Assembly: GCA_949752735.1 (NCBI GenBank)
Contig: OX457038.1
Location: forward strand, 20,634,012 to 20,698,011
Origin: Lumbricus terrestris
Taxonomy: Eukaryota > Annelida > Clitellata > Crassiclitellata > Lumbricidae
Direction of reading: 5' to 3'
DNA: 64,000 nt
Shown here: one piece after another, positions 1-12,400 of the stretch
Numbering within the stretch: position 1 is the first letter of the stretch
How the letters are laid out: each line of letters starts with the position of its first letter
Translations under genes and position numbers: made by a program
Notes under the pieces: model-generated
What the model saw: only the letters and a program-made list of their open reading frames with translations
Database searches by the model: none
Told to the model about the DNA's origin: nothing

Positions 1-340
1 GTGGCATGCGTTTGATTTATTGTGGAGTTTAATATGCAAGCTGTCGGTAGAACAAACTATTTACAACAGATAAAAGGGCCGCTACGTTAGGTAAGCGACC
101 CACAAATTGGTATTGCTACCATGACGCGGCGCTTCGAATGTAGGTTTCTCGAACTGTCCAATTTCACGTGGCATGCGTTTGATTTATTGTGGAGTTTGAT
201 CTCTTCTCAAAGATTTACATTACATTACATGCAAGTTGTCAGTAGAACAAACTAATTACAACAGATAAAAGGGTCGCTGCGTTAGGTAAGCGACCCACGA
301 TTTGGTAGGCCGACTGTAACGCGGCACTTCGAATGCAATT
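1..340. repeat. Tandem duplication, two copies of about 167 bp
   Basis: The block that begins GTGGCATGCGTTTGATTTAT at base 1 begins again at base 168. Both copies go on to share the stretches AACAAACTA, ACAACAGATAAAAGGG and GTTAGGTAAGCGACCCAC in the same order, with scattered substitutions and a short insertion in the second copy. It is a local direct duplication of unknown origin in MAP3K2/3 intron sequence. The first copy may continue beyond the window. Confidence 0.75.
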
Positions 341-700
341 TACTATGGTATTTAGCCAAATTTTAATATTTTGTGACGGCGAAAATAAAAGCCAGTATGA
401 TGTTCGCCGTCGACGAATGATACGAGTTCATTGCAGACGTTTTAAACACGTTTTGACATGTAAAGTGTGGTCGAATGCAACGAGTTTCGAGTCATAAACA
501 ACCGCCATCTTAGGGAGTAGAGACTTACACCTGCCCGATAATGGGCGTAGCGTTACTCGCAGAGCAAAGGTTTACGTTTGACCCATGACTACCGTTTTAA
601 ATTGTTATTCGGATGTAGACCATGTTTATGCCTAGAGTACGAGATACACGTATGTCGTGACTGCCGCCCCAGGTTAAGATAGAACACGTGGGATTAGAGT

Positions 701-917
701 GTTTGTTTGTATGTGCACTTGTTATAGCGCCCCTTCAAGCTCTCTACTCAGAGGCGCTCCCGAATGCAGAGCGGACACTGCATCGGAGTTTCACGCCGAA
801 GCGCTGAGCAATTGTGAGTGAAGGACTTGCCCAAGGTCCTTACGCGGCGAGGTGGATTCGAACCTCGAACCTTCCGGCTTCAAGGCAACGACGCCACCAC
901 TACACCACCGCGCCCCA
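701..917 (-). mobile_element. tRNA-derived SINE, full-length copy
   Basis: Read on the minus strand it opens GGGGCGCGGTGGTGTAGTGG (A-box-like) and carries GAGGTTCGAATCC (B box). It ends in a non-tRNA body and the tail GGCGCTATAACAAGTGCACA. A near-identical copy lies at 53810-54032 on the plus strand and a truncated one at 8040-8164. The flanks share AGAGTG, a possible short target duplication. It sits in an intron of the MAP3K2/3 gene. Confidence 0.85.
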
Positions 918-1370
918 CAGAGTGCAGGTATTAACATGGATTCAAAGCTTGCTGTACAAGTTAAGATAGAAGACAGAATGTGGACAAATGCAACAAATAG
1001 TCTAGCTTAATAACATTAATTGGAAACATGCTCAGAGATGCATACGAGGGGAAGAGAACCAAAGAGAGTTTGGCTATTAAGCGCTATAGCTTAACTCGTA
1101 GCGGTTCTAACACATTGTACCGGTACACATATTCTGAATCACTTGAAACCCTTATGTTAAGTTAAAACACAGGCCAGTGCTTCATTAAAAATGGTCAGTC
1201 ACACCAAACTTAGGGCAATGGTGAGAATAGGACTGTGGTCTAAATAGTTTGATAAAGTGACTGCAACTTACTCATAAGTCAGTGTCAGTCCTATCAGAAA
1301 CATTTGGCTTCATTTCCAGTGATTATTTGGTCAAGGCATATAATATCATACAGTATATATGCATACTCAC

Positions 1371-1496
1371 TCCAGGTAAGTATTCCATAAAAATGGACAG
1401 AACTCCGTCGGTGTCTTCACTTCCCAGATACTGAACAATTCGAGGATGCTGGAGTTCTTGCAGGAGTTTAATCTCAGCTCGCAGTGACTTCATTTC
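1371..1496 (-). CDS. MAP3K2/3: MAP3K2/3 coding exon 10 (helix C to hinge)
   Basis: A 126-bp, phase 0/0 exon, acceptor TGCATCAG, donor GTGAGT. It encodes [20 protein letters not shown], with helix-C glutamate E310, and [10 protein letters not shown] at the hinge. It is the last kinase exon in the window; later exons lie off the left side. Confidence 0.95.
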
Positions 1497-3172
1497 CTGA
1501 TGCAACAACCAAAGCTTGTCTACACCCAACAATAACAAGGCATTTGTAATATGGTCATTGTTTCTCTATGGCAGTGGGTCTATGGCAGTGCTCATGCTTC
1601 AAAGGACAGACGAGTCACAAGTTTAACCTCATCAAGGCCCGTATACGAGTGCAATCCCAATCTCCAAAAATTTTAAAGGCAGCAACAGTAATCACGAGAA
1701 AGACTTGCTAAGAACTGATATCTATGCAAATAGGGTTGCCAGGCGTCCGGTAATGAACCGGACAGTCCGGAATTTACACGAACTGTCCGGTCAGAAATTT
1801 CAGACATTACCGGACATGGCTGTGTCCGGTAAATTATTATTGCTAGCAACAAGTGTATTTGGAGTGTATAGTTTTCTTCGGGCCATGAAAATATCTGCTT
1901 ACGATTTTCCCGCGTATAATGGATTGCCATGTGAAACAAAGCCAAATTTATAGCCTACACACCAGTCATCGTCGAAATGACGGCGTCGTTAAATAAACTA
2001 TCATAACAGAGCCAAATATATGATGCACGGATCATATTTCAGTCTAGTCTGTATACCTTGTGCGTATAAAGTTGGAGGCTGGATTCATAGTTCAAATAAT
2101 GGTTGAACCGAATCTCCGTATTTAGGCCATGTCTCTGTCTGTCTGTTTGTTCATCTGTCTGTCTCTCTATCTGCACAAATGATCTCTCCCTCTCTGTCTG
2201 TCTATCTCTCTCTTTTCCCTTAAGGTTCAAACACGGACGCCTGTATGCCTAATCTGTCTGTGCTTATCTACCTCTATCTCTGTCTAGGCCTATGTCTGAC
2301 TGTGTCAATCTTCCACTCTAGCGCGCTCTAGTCTTTCTATTTTGTCTCTTAACCACCCCTCCCCACTGATTGATTATATTTGTCTCGAGTAGATTCGCGC
2401 CTTAATGATCCGCTCGCATTTAGCTTTGAAGGTCTATAGGTCAACTGAGGTTATCTACAGAATGGAACTGAGTGCTAAAATCGTTAAATGTATTTTTAAT
2501 ATTGTTTAATATCCGAATTCAGTCATTACTCATTCGTACCGGCGCCAAATTTTCAAATTAGCTCCTATAATAATTATATATATACATATATATATAATTC
2601 ATCATCATCATGAACCGTGGGCTCAACGCCCGTAGGTGTCTGACGCCATTTTAACCATGTTCTTCCATTGTTCTCTTTCCAGTGCGATGTGGCTCAGCTT
2701 CTGCAGTGATGTTCCGCACCAGTCTATTAAATCATCCGCCCATTCTCTATGAGGTCGCCCTCTTTTGTTTTGTCCGTCCATCATTCCAAACACCAATGTA
2801 TATATATAATTATATATATTATATATATATACAGGCCTATGCATAATTCTATCCACCCTTCAGATCTACAGGCCTGTAGCCTACTTGGCTGCTTCCAAAC
2901 ACGGACGTCTGGATTTAAAATGCCAGTTTATCTAGGCGTCCGTGGTTTGGCTCAAACATTGCAATAATTTTTTCAAACAGTCCCCGGCACCGATACTGCC
3001 TTATATATATATATATGTATATATATATATGTGTGTGTGTGTGTATGTGTGTACATTACAATATGAATTACCCAACGTTTCAAGGGAAATTTCGGTTTTT
3101 GCCCCCCGCCAAACCTCGCCCCACCACACACACATCCACACACACGCACACACACCGATATATATTATATAT

Positions 3173-3221
<49 letters not shown>

Positions 3222-6200
3222 GCCCCGTAACGTGATAGCCATTGTCCGGTAATTTCCTGAAGGCCACCTGGCAACCCTATATGCAAGAAGAAAATATACA
3301 TGCAGATTCTATGAGCATCGGTTGCTAAGTTGTCACAAAACATAGTTCCACCACATATTACATCAATACTAAAAAAGCAGTTAGAGAAACAAGCTGACAA
3401 CATACTGCAGAAGACTCCTTGAAGAAAAGAGCCAACTTCCTAAAATAAGCTAGGGCCCCACGAGTCAGCAATAGGCAGGAAATTCAGCGAGCTTATTTTC
3501 TTAGCTTCGGCATATGAAGGTAGGTTACCAGTTGGTGGGATCTGAACCCAGATGTCTTGATTGACAGTCCTCTCCCTCACTGTTCCATCTTCCCACTGAC
3601 AGTGAACGGTCAATGTACTCATTGTTAAACAAATTGGTTAGAGGTACAGGTTCTCATTTCAATCCAAATTTCTGGCTTTAAACTCCACCCCTTCCAGCAT
3701 GTCAAGCACTATATGCTGTTACCTATAATCCTATATGCTTTAGTTTAAAGGTGAAACTGACCAGAGGACTTGATTTTGTGAAGAAGTTTCAGTTACTGAG
3801 TTTTCAACAAGCACAGCAGCTTCAAAGTGACCCGGAACTTGATGGTTTGGTGGCAGCATGTAACTAGAATGAGTTTCTCATTATGCCCAGCTGCTTGTAA
3901 ACATAGGCAAGAAATAAGAAATGAACCCCAACCTTTGAGGTCTCTTCAGATTCTCGGCAGAAGACATTCACCTGTTTCGCAGCCAGCTCACGACCTGTGT
4001 CTTCATCATAACAGAGGAATACCTGTCCAAAAGCCCCTGCTCCAAGCATCCGACCCTTCTTCCACTTTCGTGGTGTGTAACATGCTGGAAAGCAACCACG
4101 AGATTCTCAGAACACATATCACATGCAAGTGGATGCAATTACAATGGCCAGTGATATATTCATTTATTTGACATTCATGATTCGAGTTTCAGGATCTATG
4201 AAAATGCAGTTATCATAATTTGTCCCATTCTAGTCGTCAATCTCACAAGATTACATTTGGATTAAAACTGATTCATTGATCTCACATGATATACTTGTAA
4301 TAAAATGTTATATATTATTAATGTTAAACTGCTGAAACAAAGACCTCAAAAAGAAGCACAACAGAGACAGCATTGCCATTATGCAATCAAACCATTTTAA
4401 CTTTCTTAATGCTAGCAACTTTGCTGTTGCCATAAAACAATTGTCATTTTTGCAGTTTTACACATTTTCTGCCAAAAGAATAGAAGAACAGGAAATTAAA
4501 TCAACATCATCCATTTGTCTCAGTGAACAGACCTAGAACTGAATTCACAATCACGGCTGAAGTCCATATCCTGCAATTAAATGTGACGCAGGGGCTCGAA
4601 ACCCGTCATTTGTCGCTTCCTAGATATTGCGCTAGACGCCGAAATAGGCGAGAGGGGTAAAGAATGCAGTTTATTCTTCAATTCAGTATATGACTGTGAA
4701 ATCGCCCTAATTTGCGAAGTAGTGAACCGATTTTGATGCCGTTTGGGTTATCTGATTCAGAATATATGCCTCTAACGCCCAGAAAAATTTCAGAATAATA
4801 ACTTAGTGGATTCAGTAGACTTGGATGACACAAATATTGAGTAACTTTTTATTTTATTTTTTCACTATAAACTAATGAAAGAATCAAACGAGCACAACTT
4901 TTGTTAGAAAAAAGATAATTTCATTGTGTTAAAAGCATTTTAGAGCATGGTCATTGTAGCAAATGACTAAATCAAAAGGTCAAAATCCGACATGTGACGG
5001 GTTCTGAGCCCCTGTGTCACAAATGGTTTATGCTGTTCATTGCATAATGCAGTCTAACCAACTAATAGCTGTTCACATTCAGTCAGCTGAACAATGACTT
5101 CTAAAACTCACGTTTTGAAGATGACAATTGTTCGTTGCTGTGGTTGCCACTACTCCACGAATTGCAACAGCATCCTGGAACACGTGATTCCATTGGCATT
5201 GTAGCGCTCACAGAACGATTCTGGCGGAAGTGACATGGAAATGTATTCGGAGTTCTTTCATCTAGCAAAAAAACTTCACTTTAATGCAAAAATAGCATCA
5301 ATTGTTTGAGTTAAACTCAAATAGGGTTTTTGAAATGAAATTTTCAGCTGCTCCATGCAGAATTAATCAAGTCAGTTTTCAAGATCAAATAAAATCTTCA
5401 TAAACTTCAATGCATTGCAGGCTCAAAGTTAGCGTTTTATCACTAGTTTTCATAATCACCCTTACCAACCTAAACATCGTCTTAAAAAAGGAGTGATGCC
5501 TCCGACTCACAAGAAGCTGACTTTACCTTGAGCAATGTCCGTTGGTGCCAAACTTCTTCGGCCATGAAAAGTGCATGCACGCGACCTTGCAGACAGGGCC
5601 TCATTGCCAAATGGTCTGCAATAACAAGTATAATGCAGACTTATAGCCAAGTCCTGATCATCCCTGAGGCTCTGAATCCAAGTTCTTGACTCCAAGTCAA
5701 AACCTTGAGTCATCAACCATGTACAGAACTCAGTTGTCTGCATGTTTCATAATTCACTTTCAATTAACGTTTATATCAAACGATCCTGGGGGCATGGTTC
5801 AGTACGTCCTCGTCGTCTCCCCTGGGCAGCAGGACCTGGTCCTGGCTAAATCTGAACCAGGGAAGAGGGAGAGACCTGATCAGTCGCCTTTCACACCAAC
5901 TGATCATGAAACTCAAATATGAAAAGAGAGAAGTGGAGATTTTCCATAGCTGGGCGGCTGTCACGTGCGAAAACATCGTCAAAGCCATAAGTCAAGTAAG
6001 TCAAGTCAAACAATCCATGCAGAGTACACAAAATTTTAATGACATTTATAACATTGGCATCTTGTCTTTCGTTCTGTTTTTCTGGAAATTATTTAATTGT
6101 CAAAGGTATGTACTGTACGTGTATATTAATTCCAGCAGTGATCCAGTTGGATTGCTAGTATGAGCTACTGCTGGTTACTTAAATTTTCAACCTCAGATTC

Positions 6201-6398
6201 TATGAGAGAGTAACACGTCCTTCTCCTGCTCTGCATAGCCTTCAGTTCACTTGAGCAACTTCTACTTGTTTACTTGATTACCTGAATTTGAGTTCAGTGA
6301 CAGCATGGACTAAAAGGCAGATCTGTCTATGTCTAGACAGTTTCCATATTTCAGTCTGTTAAGGACGTGCACACATCCACGATGTCTACTTTAGCAGT

Positions 6399-6442
<44 letters not shown>

Positions 6443-9400
6443 CATTATGTGCAGTCCATATATATATATATATAAACATTATGTGCAACATATTTAGTAA
6501 AACATCTTAGAAATTCTGAAAGGACATATAAAAAAAATCTCTCAGAAAATTCTAAAGGCAATTATGACATAGAAATTCAAAAATGGCATTTATACAGACA
6601 TACACACATATATTTGTAAGCCAACACACACACAAAGTACAACAATACAAGGTCATAGAAAATGATATGTTATACAAACACCATACATCATTTTGTGAAT
6701 ATTGAATAGAGCTTGCTATCTTTCATAACAACAGTAGCATATAGCGTGCGCTCTTTTCAAACCCAGTCTCAAGCCTTCAACAGAAACAAACAGCCCTTGG
6801 CTGGCTAAACACAATACTCAACAACATACCAAACTGCCAAAGCCACAAGTTTCTGTTTTCGATCAAAAATATTCCTCCTTTTGCTTTCTTGTTGGCTGAT
6901 CAATCCTATTCCAAAACTTGTCTCAGCCATGCACAAACTGAAGAACAATCACACCGTCACCCAACATCCTTCAGCACTTAGGCCTTAATGCGGACCAGAT
7001 GCCTAAAATGTTGGGATTAAGTATTACTTATATATTGCCTCTGAGTAGTCCCCTTTAAGAGGCGCTATATAAATGCATATAACGAATGAATGAATGAATG
7101 AATTGAAGCATCATTGGTCAGAAACTTTGCCGCCTTCACATGTTTCAGTGATCATGTCAGGTTTCGAATTATGAATGAGATCAAGTCCATCAGGTAAATT
7201 CAGTTGTCAGTCAAAGCAACAGTTGAAACAGTTGTTGATGTCGTCTGTCTGCTTCAAATTGCAAGCAATCACATCAGTTCCCTCATTCATGATCTTTCTT
7301 ACACTGAGATGAACGGTGTTGTGACTTCAGAATGATGCATCTCATGTTTATCTCATTTTTCCTGTAAAGCTATCAAGACACATCGGCCTTACACTTGCCA
7401 CATAATCTAATCAGATTAACTACAGTCAACACTGATGTCATCATAATTCACAGAGCATAAGTCTATTGCCATTTTAAGAGAACCACAGTCCAGAATCATA
7501 ATCTGGGGAAAAGTCTCAACAAAACTCAATTAGTCAGAGAACAAGAAGTGAAGTTGTGGATCTCATCTACCCTCCAGATCTACTCATCGTTTTCTCTGTA
7601 GCTTATCTCTGATGACGTCGCTTACTGGTCCCTGCTTGAATTCTCCAATCAGTCGTTTAGGATATGTTGCAAAACCATCTTTGGAATAAACTCTTTCATC
7701 AGTGGTCACTTATATTCCAGTGGTCACTGTCTTTAGAGTCACTGGTTCTCTTCCACGTAGTCATCCATTCACCACCTTCCATCACTCACTTCTTCACTCC
7801 ATCCACCCACATACCAACTAAACCATCCCTCCATCTACATATTTATTCATACATCTATCCAAACAGCTATCACCCTTAATGTCAAAGTTTGTCCCTTGCA
7901 TCCTCCATAATTGCATGCATCCATACATAATACATACATATATGTATATAACATACGTAAATAGATACATTCCCACCACATACATACATGCATAAACATA
8001 AATAAATGCATAGTTACATCTCCTGTTCACGGAATTTAGCAAAATGTGAGTGATGGACTTGCCCAAGGTCCCTACGCAGTGACTTGAGGTGAATTCGAAC
8101 CTGCAACCCTCCAGCTGCAAGGCAATTAACACACCCACTAACTCACTACACCACCGCGCCCCACACATGTTGACAGTAGAGCCACTGTTTGATGGTCCGG
8201 TCGATGATCACGTGGTCAAACAGCTGCCACTCTTTAAACAGACACGCCCTACCTAAGGTTATCGATATTGGGAATACGGGAACAAAAAAAGCGCTCCTCC
8301 AGTACACTCTGGATTGAGACTGTTGGGCGGCCGCAGCTGCGGGATATAAAGCTAGGTGTCTCCCGAGACAGATAGTCAGATACTACACTACTACATCTAC
8401 GGTTGTGTGTCCGTGAACAAGGAGGACACTTTGAACACCAGATGTAGATGAATTTCACTTCCTTTCAGCTTTTGCATGTTGGAAAGTTCCATTTTTGGTG
8501 CTGCATTTCAAATGCTCATAAATTTGACAAACTCACAAATATTTCTAAATGGCATTAGGACTAGGTGGTAATATGGCTACTGTTGCTGTTTTAAAAATTT
8601 CAGGCAAATACTAAAAGGTTTGACACAATAATGACACTTTTTGTTGGGTCTACTTATCATCGGGACACTGTGTGGAACATAACTCATTCGTCATTGGTGC
8701 AGCCGAGTCAAAGAACAAGATCTGTGATCTCAGTAATTTCATTGACACAGACCTGGCAATTACCTCACACATCTGAGGACTTGTGAGAATGACCCCTGCC
8801 ATCCTGAATCAGCTGGTGTATCTTTCCACCCTCACATTGGATGTGACTCACCATCTCGTGCAAAATTTAATCCTGAGCCGAATAGGTTACTGCAATGATA
8901 CTTTTGCTGGTTTGACACAATGCAGAATCATTCAAACTTAAAGCTCTGATCTCTGGCCCACCAAGGGGTTCGAAGAGACCACCCGGACGACCAAGGCATA
9001 CATGGACCCGAACGGTCGAGGCGGATCTCCGACCTCTGAACTTTGGGCTGAGCACTGCATGGAGACGAGCCCAGGACAGGGTCTAGTGGCAACGGACGGT
9101 GGAAACGGCTACGCTCCAGAGAGGGGCACGCCAATGATGATGATGATGAGAATCATTCACCTTCAGGCAGTCCTACACCAAAGTCTGGTTGTGTGATGTA
9201 TAAAGTTCCATCATATTACAACTGCAATCCAAAATCAGCTTCAGTCGCTGAGAATAGACGGGCATGTCAATTCAAATCTTTATACAACTATGCACCACAC
9301 AATCATGATCAGGCAATTACTGGATGATCGTAACAAGTCATGGTTGCTATCATCAAAGTCTGCTGGTGCATTCGTGACTAAATCTAAAACGGGTGATGAG

Positions 9401-12400
9401 GCCTTCAGGTGGCCGGTTCCCATGCTGGGAATAGTCTTCCTACGCCTATTCAGGAAGCCAAAAACCTTTCTGCCTTCAAACAACAGTTAGAATATACTTT
9501 TTACTTAGTTCTGAGCATTTGTGCTGACAGTTGACAGTGTGTATAGCAGCACTGAAGTTACTTGCTACTGACAATCTACACCAGCGTTTCCCAAACTTTT
9601 TGGGCCACGGAACCCTTCGCGTCCTAATATTTTCTGGCGGAACCCCAATCTCAACTAAACGCATAGAACCATGCGGAACGCACGGGAAGCAATAATAATT
9701 TATAAGCATACATAACTAAATACACTAAATTATAGAAAGTTTACTTTTCTTATAATATCATGAAAGATTAAATTGAACTGCTTTAGAAGCCACGATTTGT
9801 GAGAGTATGCTATATACACATGAGGTTAGAATGTGAAGAAGGTTCACTAGAATTCTGCTTCATTCGTGATAGGTTAATTAGAAGTTCGCAGTCTCCATTA
9901 GAAAAGTTGGCTGCTTTTCACATTCATGATTCATTGAGAGGTTTTGTATCATATTATCGTAGTCTAATTCATGAAAAGGAAGCATTTAACTAAGTTCGCT
10001 TTCAGGTCTTGAAAATGATATGCAATTTCTGAACGATGGTTTCCTCGAGAACCATTAAAAATCGTGTGAGTTTGGAAAGCGTTTCACGTTTCTAAATTAA
10101 ATAAAAGAGGTTATAGAACCCTAACTTGCGTACGTAGAAGTCGCTCAATTTTGACAAATTTTCACACAAACAAATTAAAATCATTATTTGTTGTTACTGC
10201 TACAAGATCAGACTTGGCGATTCTTTTTAAACTTGCATTTTGCGGCTATAGTTTGGTTTCGTCAAGATAACGATAACAAAGATGACTGCGTCTCTGTTCA
10301 GACTAAGGCCTAAAGCTCTGACCTACGTTACGTTCAGCAGTGAAGTCTACGCTTATAAATACAAACTACATACTATAGGCTAATTATTGGATTGCTAATA
10401 ATCACTGAAAGGTCGGGTGAGGACAAAACACAAAAGATGATTGACGCTATATTTCAAACTTCCGGTGCATTTTCAAAAGTTGCTTGAAATATTGTATTGT
10501 AGTAATATTTCTCAAAAAATTTCTTTTTTTCTCAACTTCTCGCGGAACCCTTGTGCTCGCACCGCGGAACCCTTGGGTTCCGCGGAACCCAGTTTGGGAA
10601 ACGCTGATCTACACTATCATAATTACAATAATCTTCGTTTATTGACATTCAATCTGACAAACCGCAGAACGATTACATGTACAAGTTATACGAAATACGG
10701 CCTGCTTCGCACGACACGCAGTTCGGCTACAACAGGTTCGGTAACTTAACACTAATGGCCTAAGTACTGGATCACTCCTGATTCGGCCAAGCCAGGAGTG
10801 GGAGGGGCTATCTTTTATTTTTAGCAGAACCCGAGTCAAGCAACACAACAGCAAAGCGCCAATGGCAGCTAACAGAAAATTCAAATAAATTTTTGCCCCG
10901 TGTGAGGCTTGAACCCGGGTTGCGCGGATGACTCTCAGTTTAACGGCCAGCGCTCTCTCCACTGAGCTACGGGACCCCAATGAACAAACTGAAAAGAGAT
11001 CACAGCCAAAGAAATGAAATGAACTTACACTGGACTGCGGCTGCTATCACGATTGAGACCCGATTGACTGTGAGTAAACGGACCTCGAAGCTTAGAGTCC
11101 TGTAATCAAATCAACATCCAGGGTTGTACATATATCTGGATTATACAGAATTCCATACTATTCCACTGGTGAGTACGTACACAGTAGAACCATGAAATTA
11201 ATCCAAAGTTTAAGCTTACAACAACAAAATACAGTCAATTAGACACGGCTTTCCCCAGCCCTCGAAAAATTTCTAACATGATTGGCATGCTGACAATTGT
11301 CTACTTCTAAAAACAGATTATTACAGACATCATTTGCTGATGCCGTTTCTTCCCTGTACAAAGCCACGGTCACATAGTTGAGGCCACAAAGGTGCAACAC
11401 TGAGGGCATTTGCATTAGTAAAACAAATGACAGCTCATACATACCAGTAAATTATCTTGAAATGGAGACAGGTAATTATCTTGAAATGGAGACAGGTGCA
11501 TTGGAAGAGGACTTCTTGAATTGCGGGATGGAAGGTGATTCTTTGAAGTCGGTGAGTTCGGAACCTGCAAGGAAGGTGGACTTCTTGAAATGATCACTGG
11601 AGGACTCTTTGGAATCTGCAATGGGTCTCGCAGGAGACGGATGTGAAGACCCTTCGTATTGGAATCCTGGTCCAGAAGGACAAGGACTTGATCAAGGTCA
11701 CTCTGGTCATTCAACGGTGTGAGCCCCTTGGAATAAATCCATATCATACAATGCTCTAAAACCTATTTCACATAAATCTACAGTAGTACAATTACCAGAA
11801 TCAGTTACCAAACAAAGAATATTTAATGACACTAATGAAAAAAGAATATCCAGATCACTATATGTAATCACATCTAGTCATTGCATGCAAAATCATCAGT
11901 TTAAATACATCGGAGCATAAAACTAATTTAAAAGCAATTCTGAATTTAACCTTAGCATACCACAGTCACACAGGTGCAACACTGAGGGCAAACTTATTAA
12001 AGCTCTTGGACAGAAGAGAATTATCATTCAGCCATACTCATTCCAATAATAACATGTAATCTCAGTAGGCTTACAGGAAAGTCCTTAATGCAATCTACGT
12101 TTGAACCATAAACCTCAACTCTTAATGCACTATTCAGGAGCTAAGCGTAGGGTACCAGCTGATTCAGGAATACCATGCCATGTCTGAAGACGCAGAGATG
12201 CCTAAGAGACTAGAGACAGATCTAGGAGTTTCTAACATTCTCAAGGGTACCTTACAATAAAATTTAAGCAATCTGAGGTAGCCAGAGGCTGGTCATAACA
12301 CTGGACAACAAATTTTAACTTTTTTTTTGCTTCCGAAAAATCTTTGACTGTTTTCTATAGAATTTGACGTGCTGAACACGATGGTGTGCTCAGAATTGTT

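Larger units (their letters stand above)
1731..3279. mobile_element. hAT-like non-autonomous DNA transposon, copy A
   Basis: Ends are TAGGGTTGCCAGG and its reverse complement. The element is flanked by TATGCAAA (1723-1730) and TATGCAAG (3280-3287), an 8-bp target duplication with one mismatch. The left subterminal region is packed with CCGGAC/GTCCGG repeats (1748-1835), as expected for transposase binding sites. No transposase is encoded. A second copy in opposite orientation lies at 51915-53126. Microsatellites and a LINE fragment are nested inside. It sits in a MAP3K2/3 intron. Confidence 0.9.
5616..8039. other. MAP3K2/3 intron, mostly unique sequence
   Basis: Part of the large intron between exons 6 and 7. 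It holds an (AT)n run at 6397-6475 and a SINE/LINE tail at 7000-7095. A GC-richer patch at 5780-5900 looks exon-like but has no convincing acceptor. Confidence 0.55.

Noticed and set aside
2942..3403. Overlapping Thr/His or Val/Cys-rich frames on both strands
   Set aside because: They are produced by CA/TG and TA microsatellites.
4524..4561. Possible 38-bp extra exon of MAP3K2/3 (acceptor AATTGCAG, donor GTCTGT)
   Set aside because: In the phase set by exon 8 it meets an in-frame stop, and the gene joins correctly without it.
5776..5988. GC-richer open stretch on the minus strand that could be a MAP3K2/3 linker exon
   Set aside because: No convincing acceptor with a pyrimidine tract, and exons 6 and 7 already join in phase.
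10895..10978. tRNA-Asn gene
   Set aside because: The A and B boxes are present but the anticodon and T stems do not pair and the spacing is wrong.
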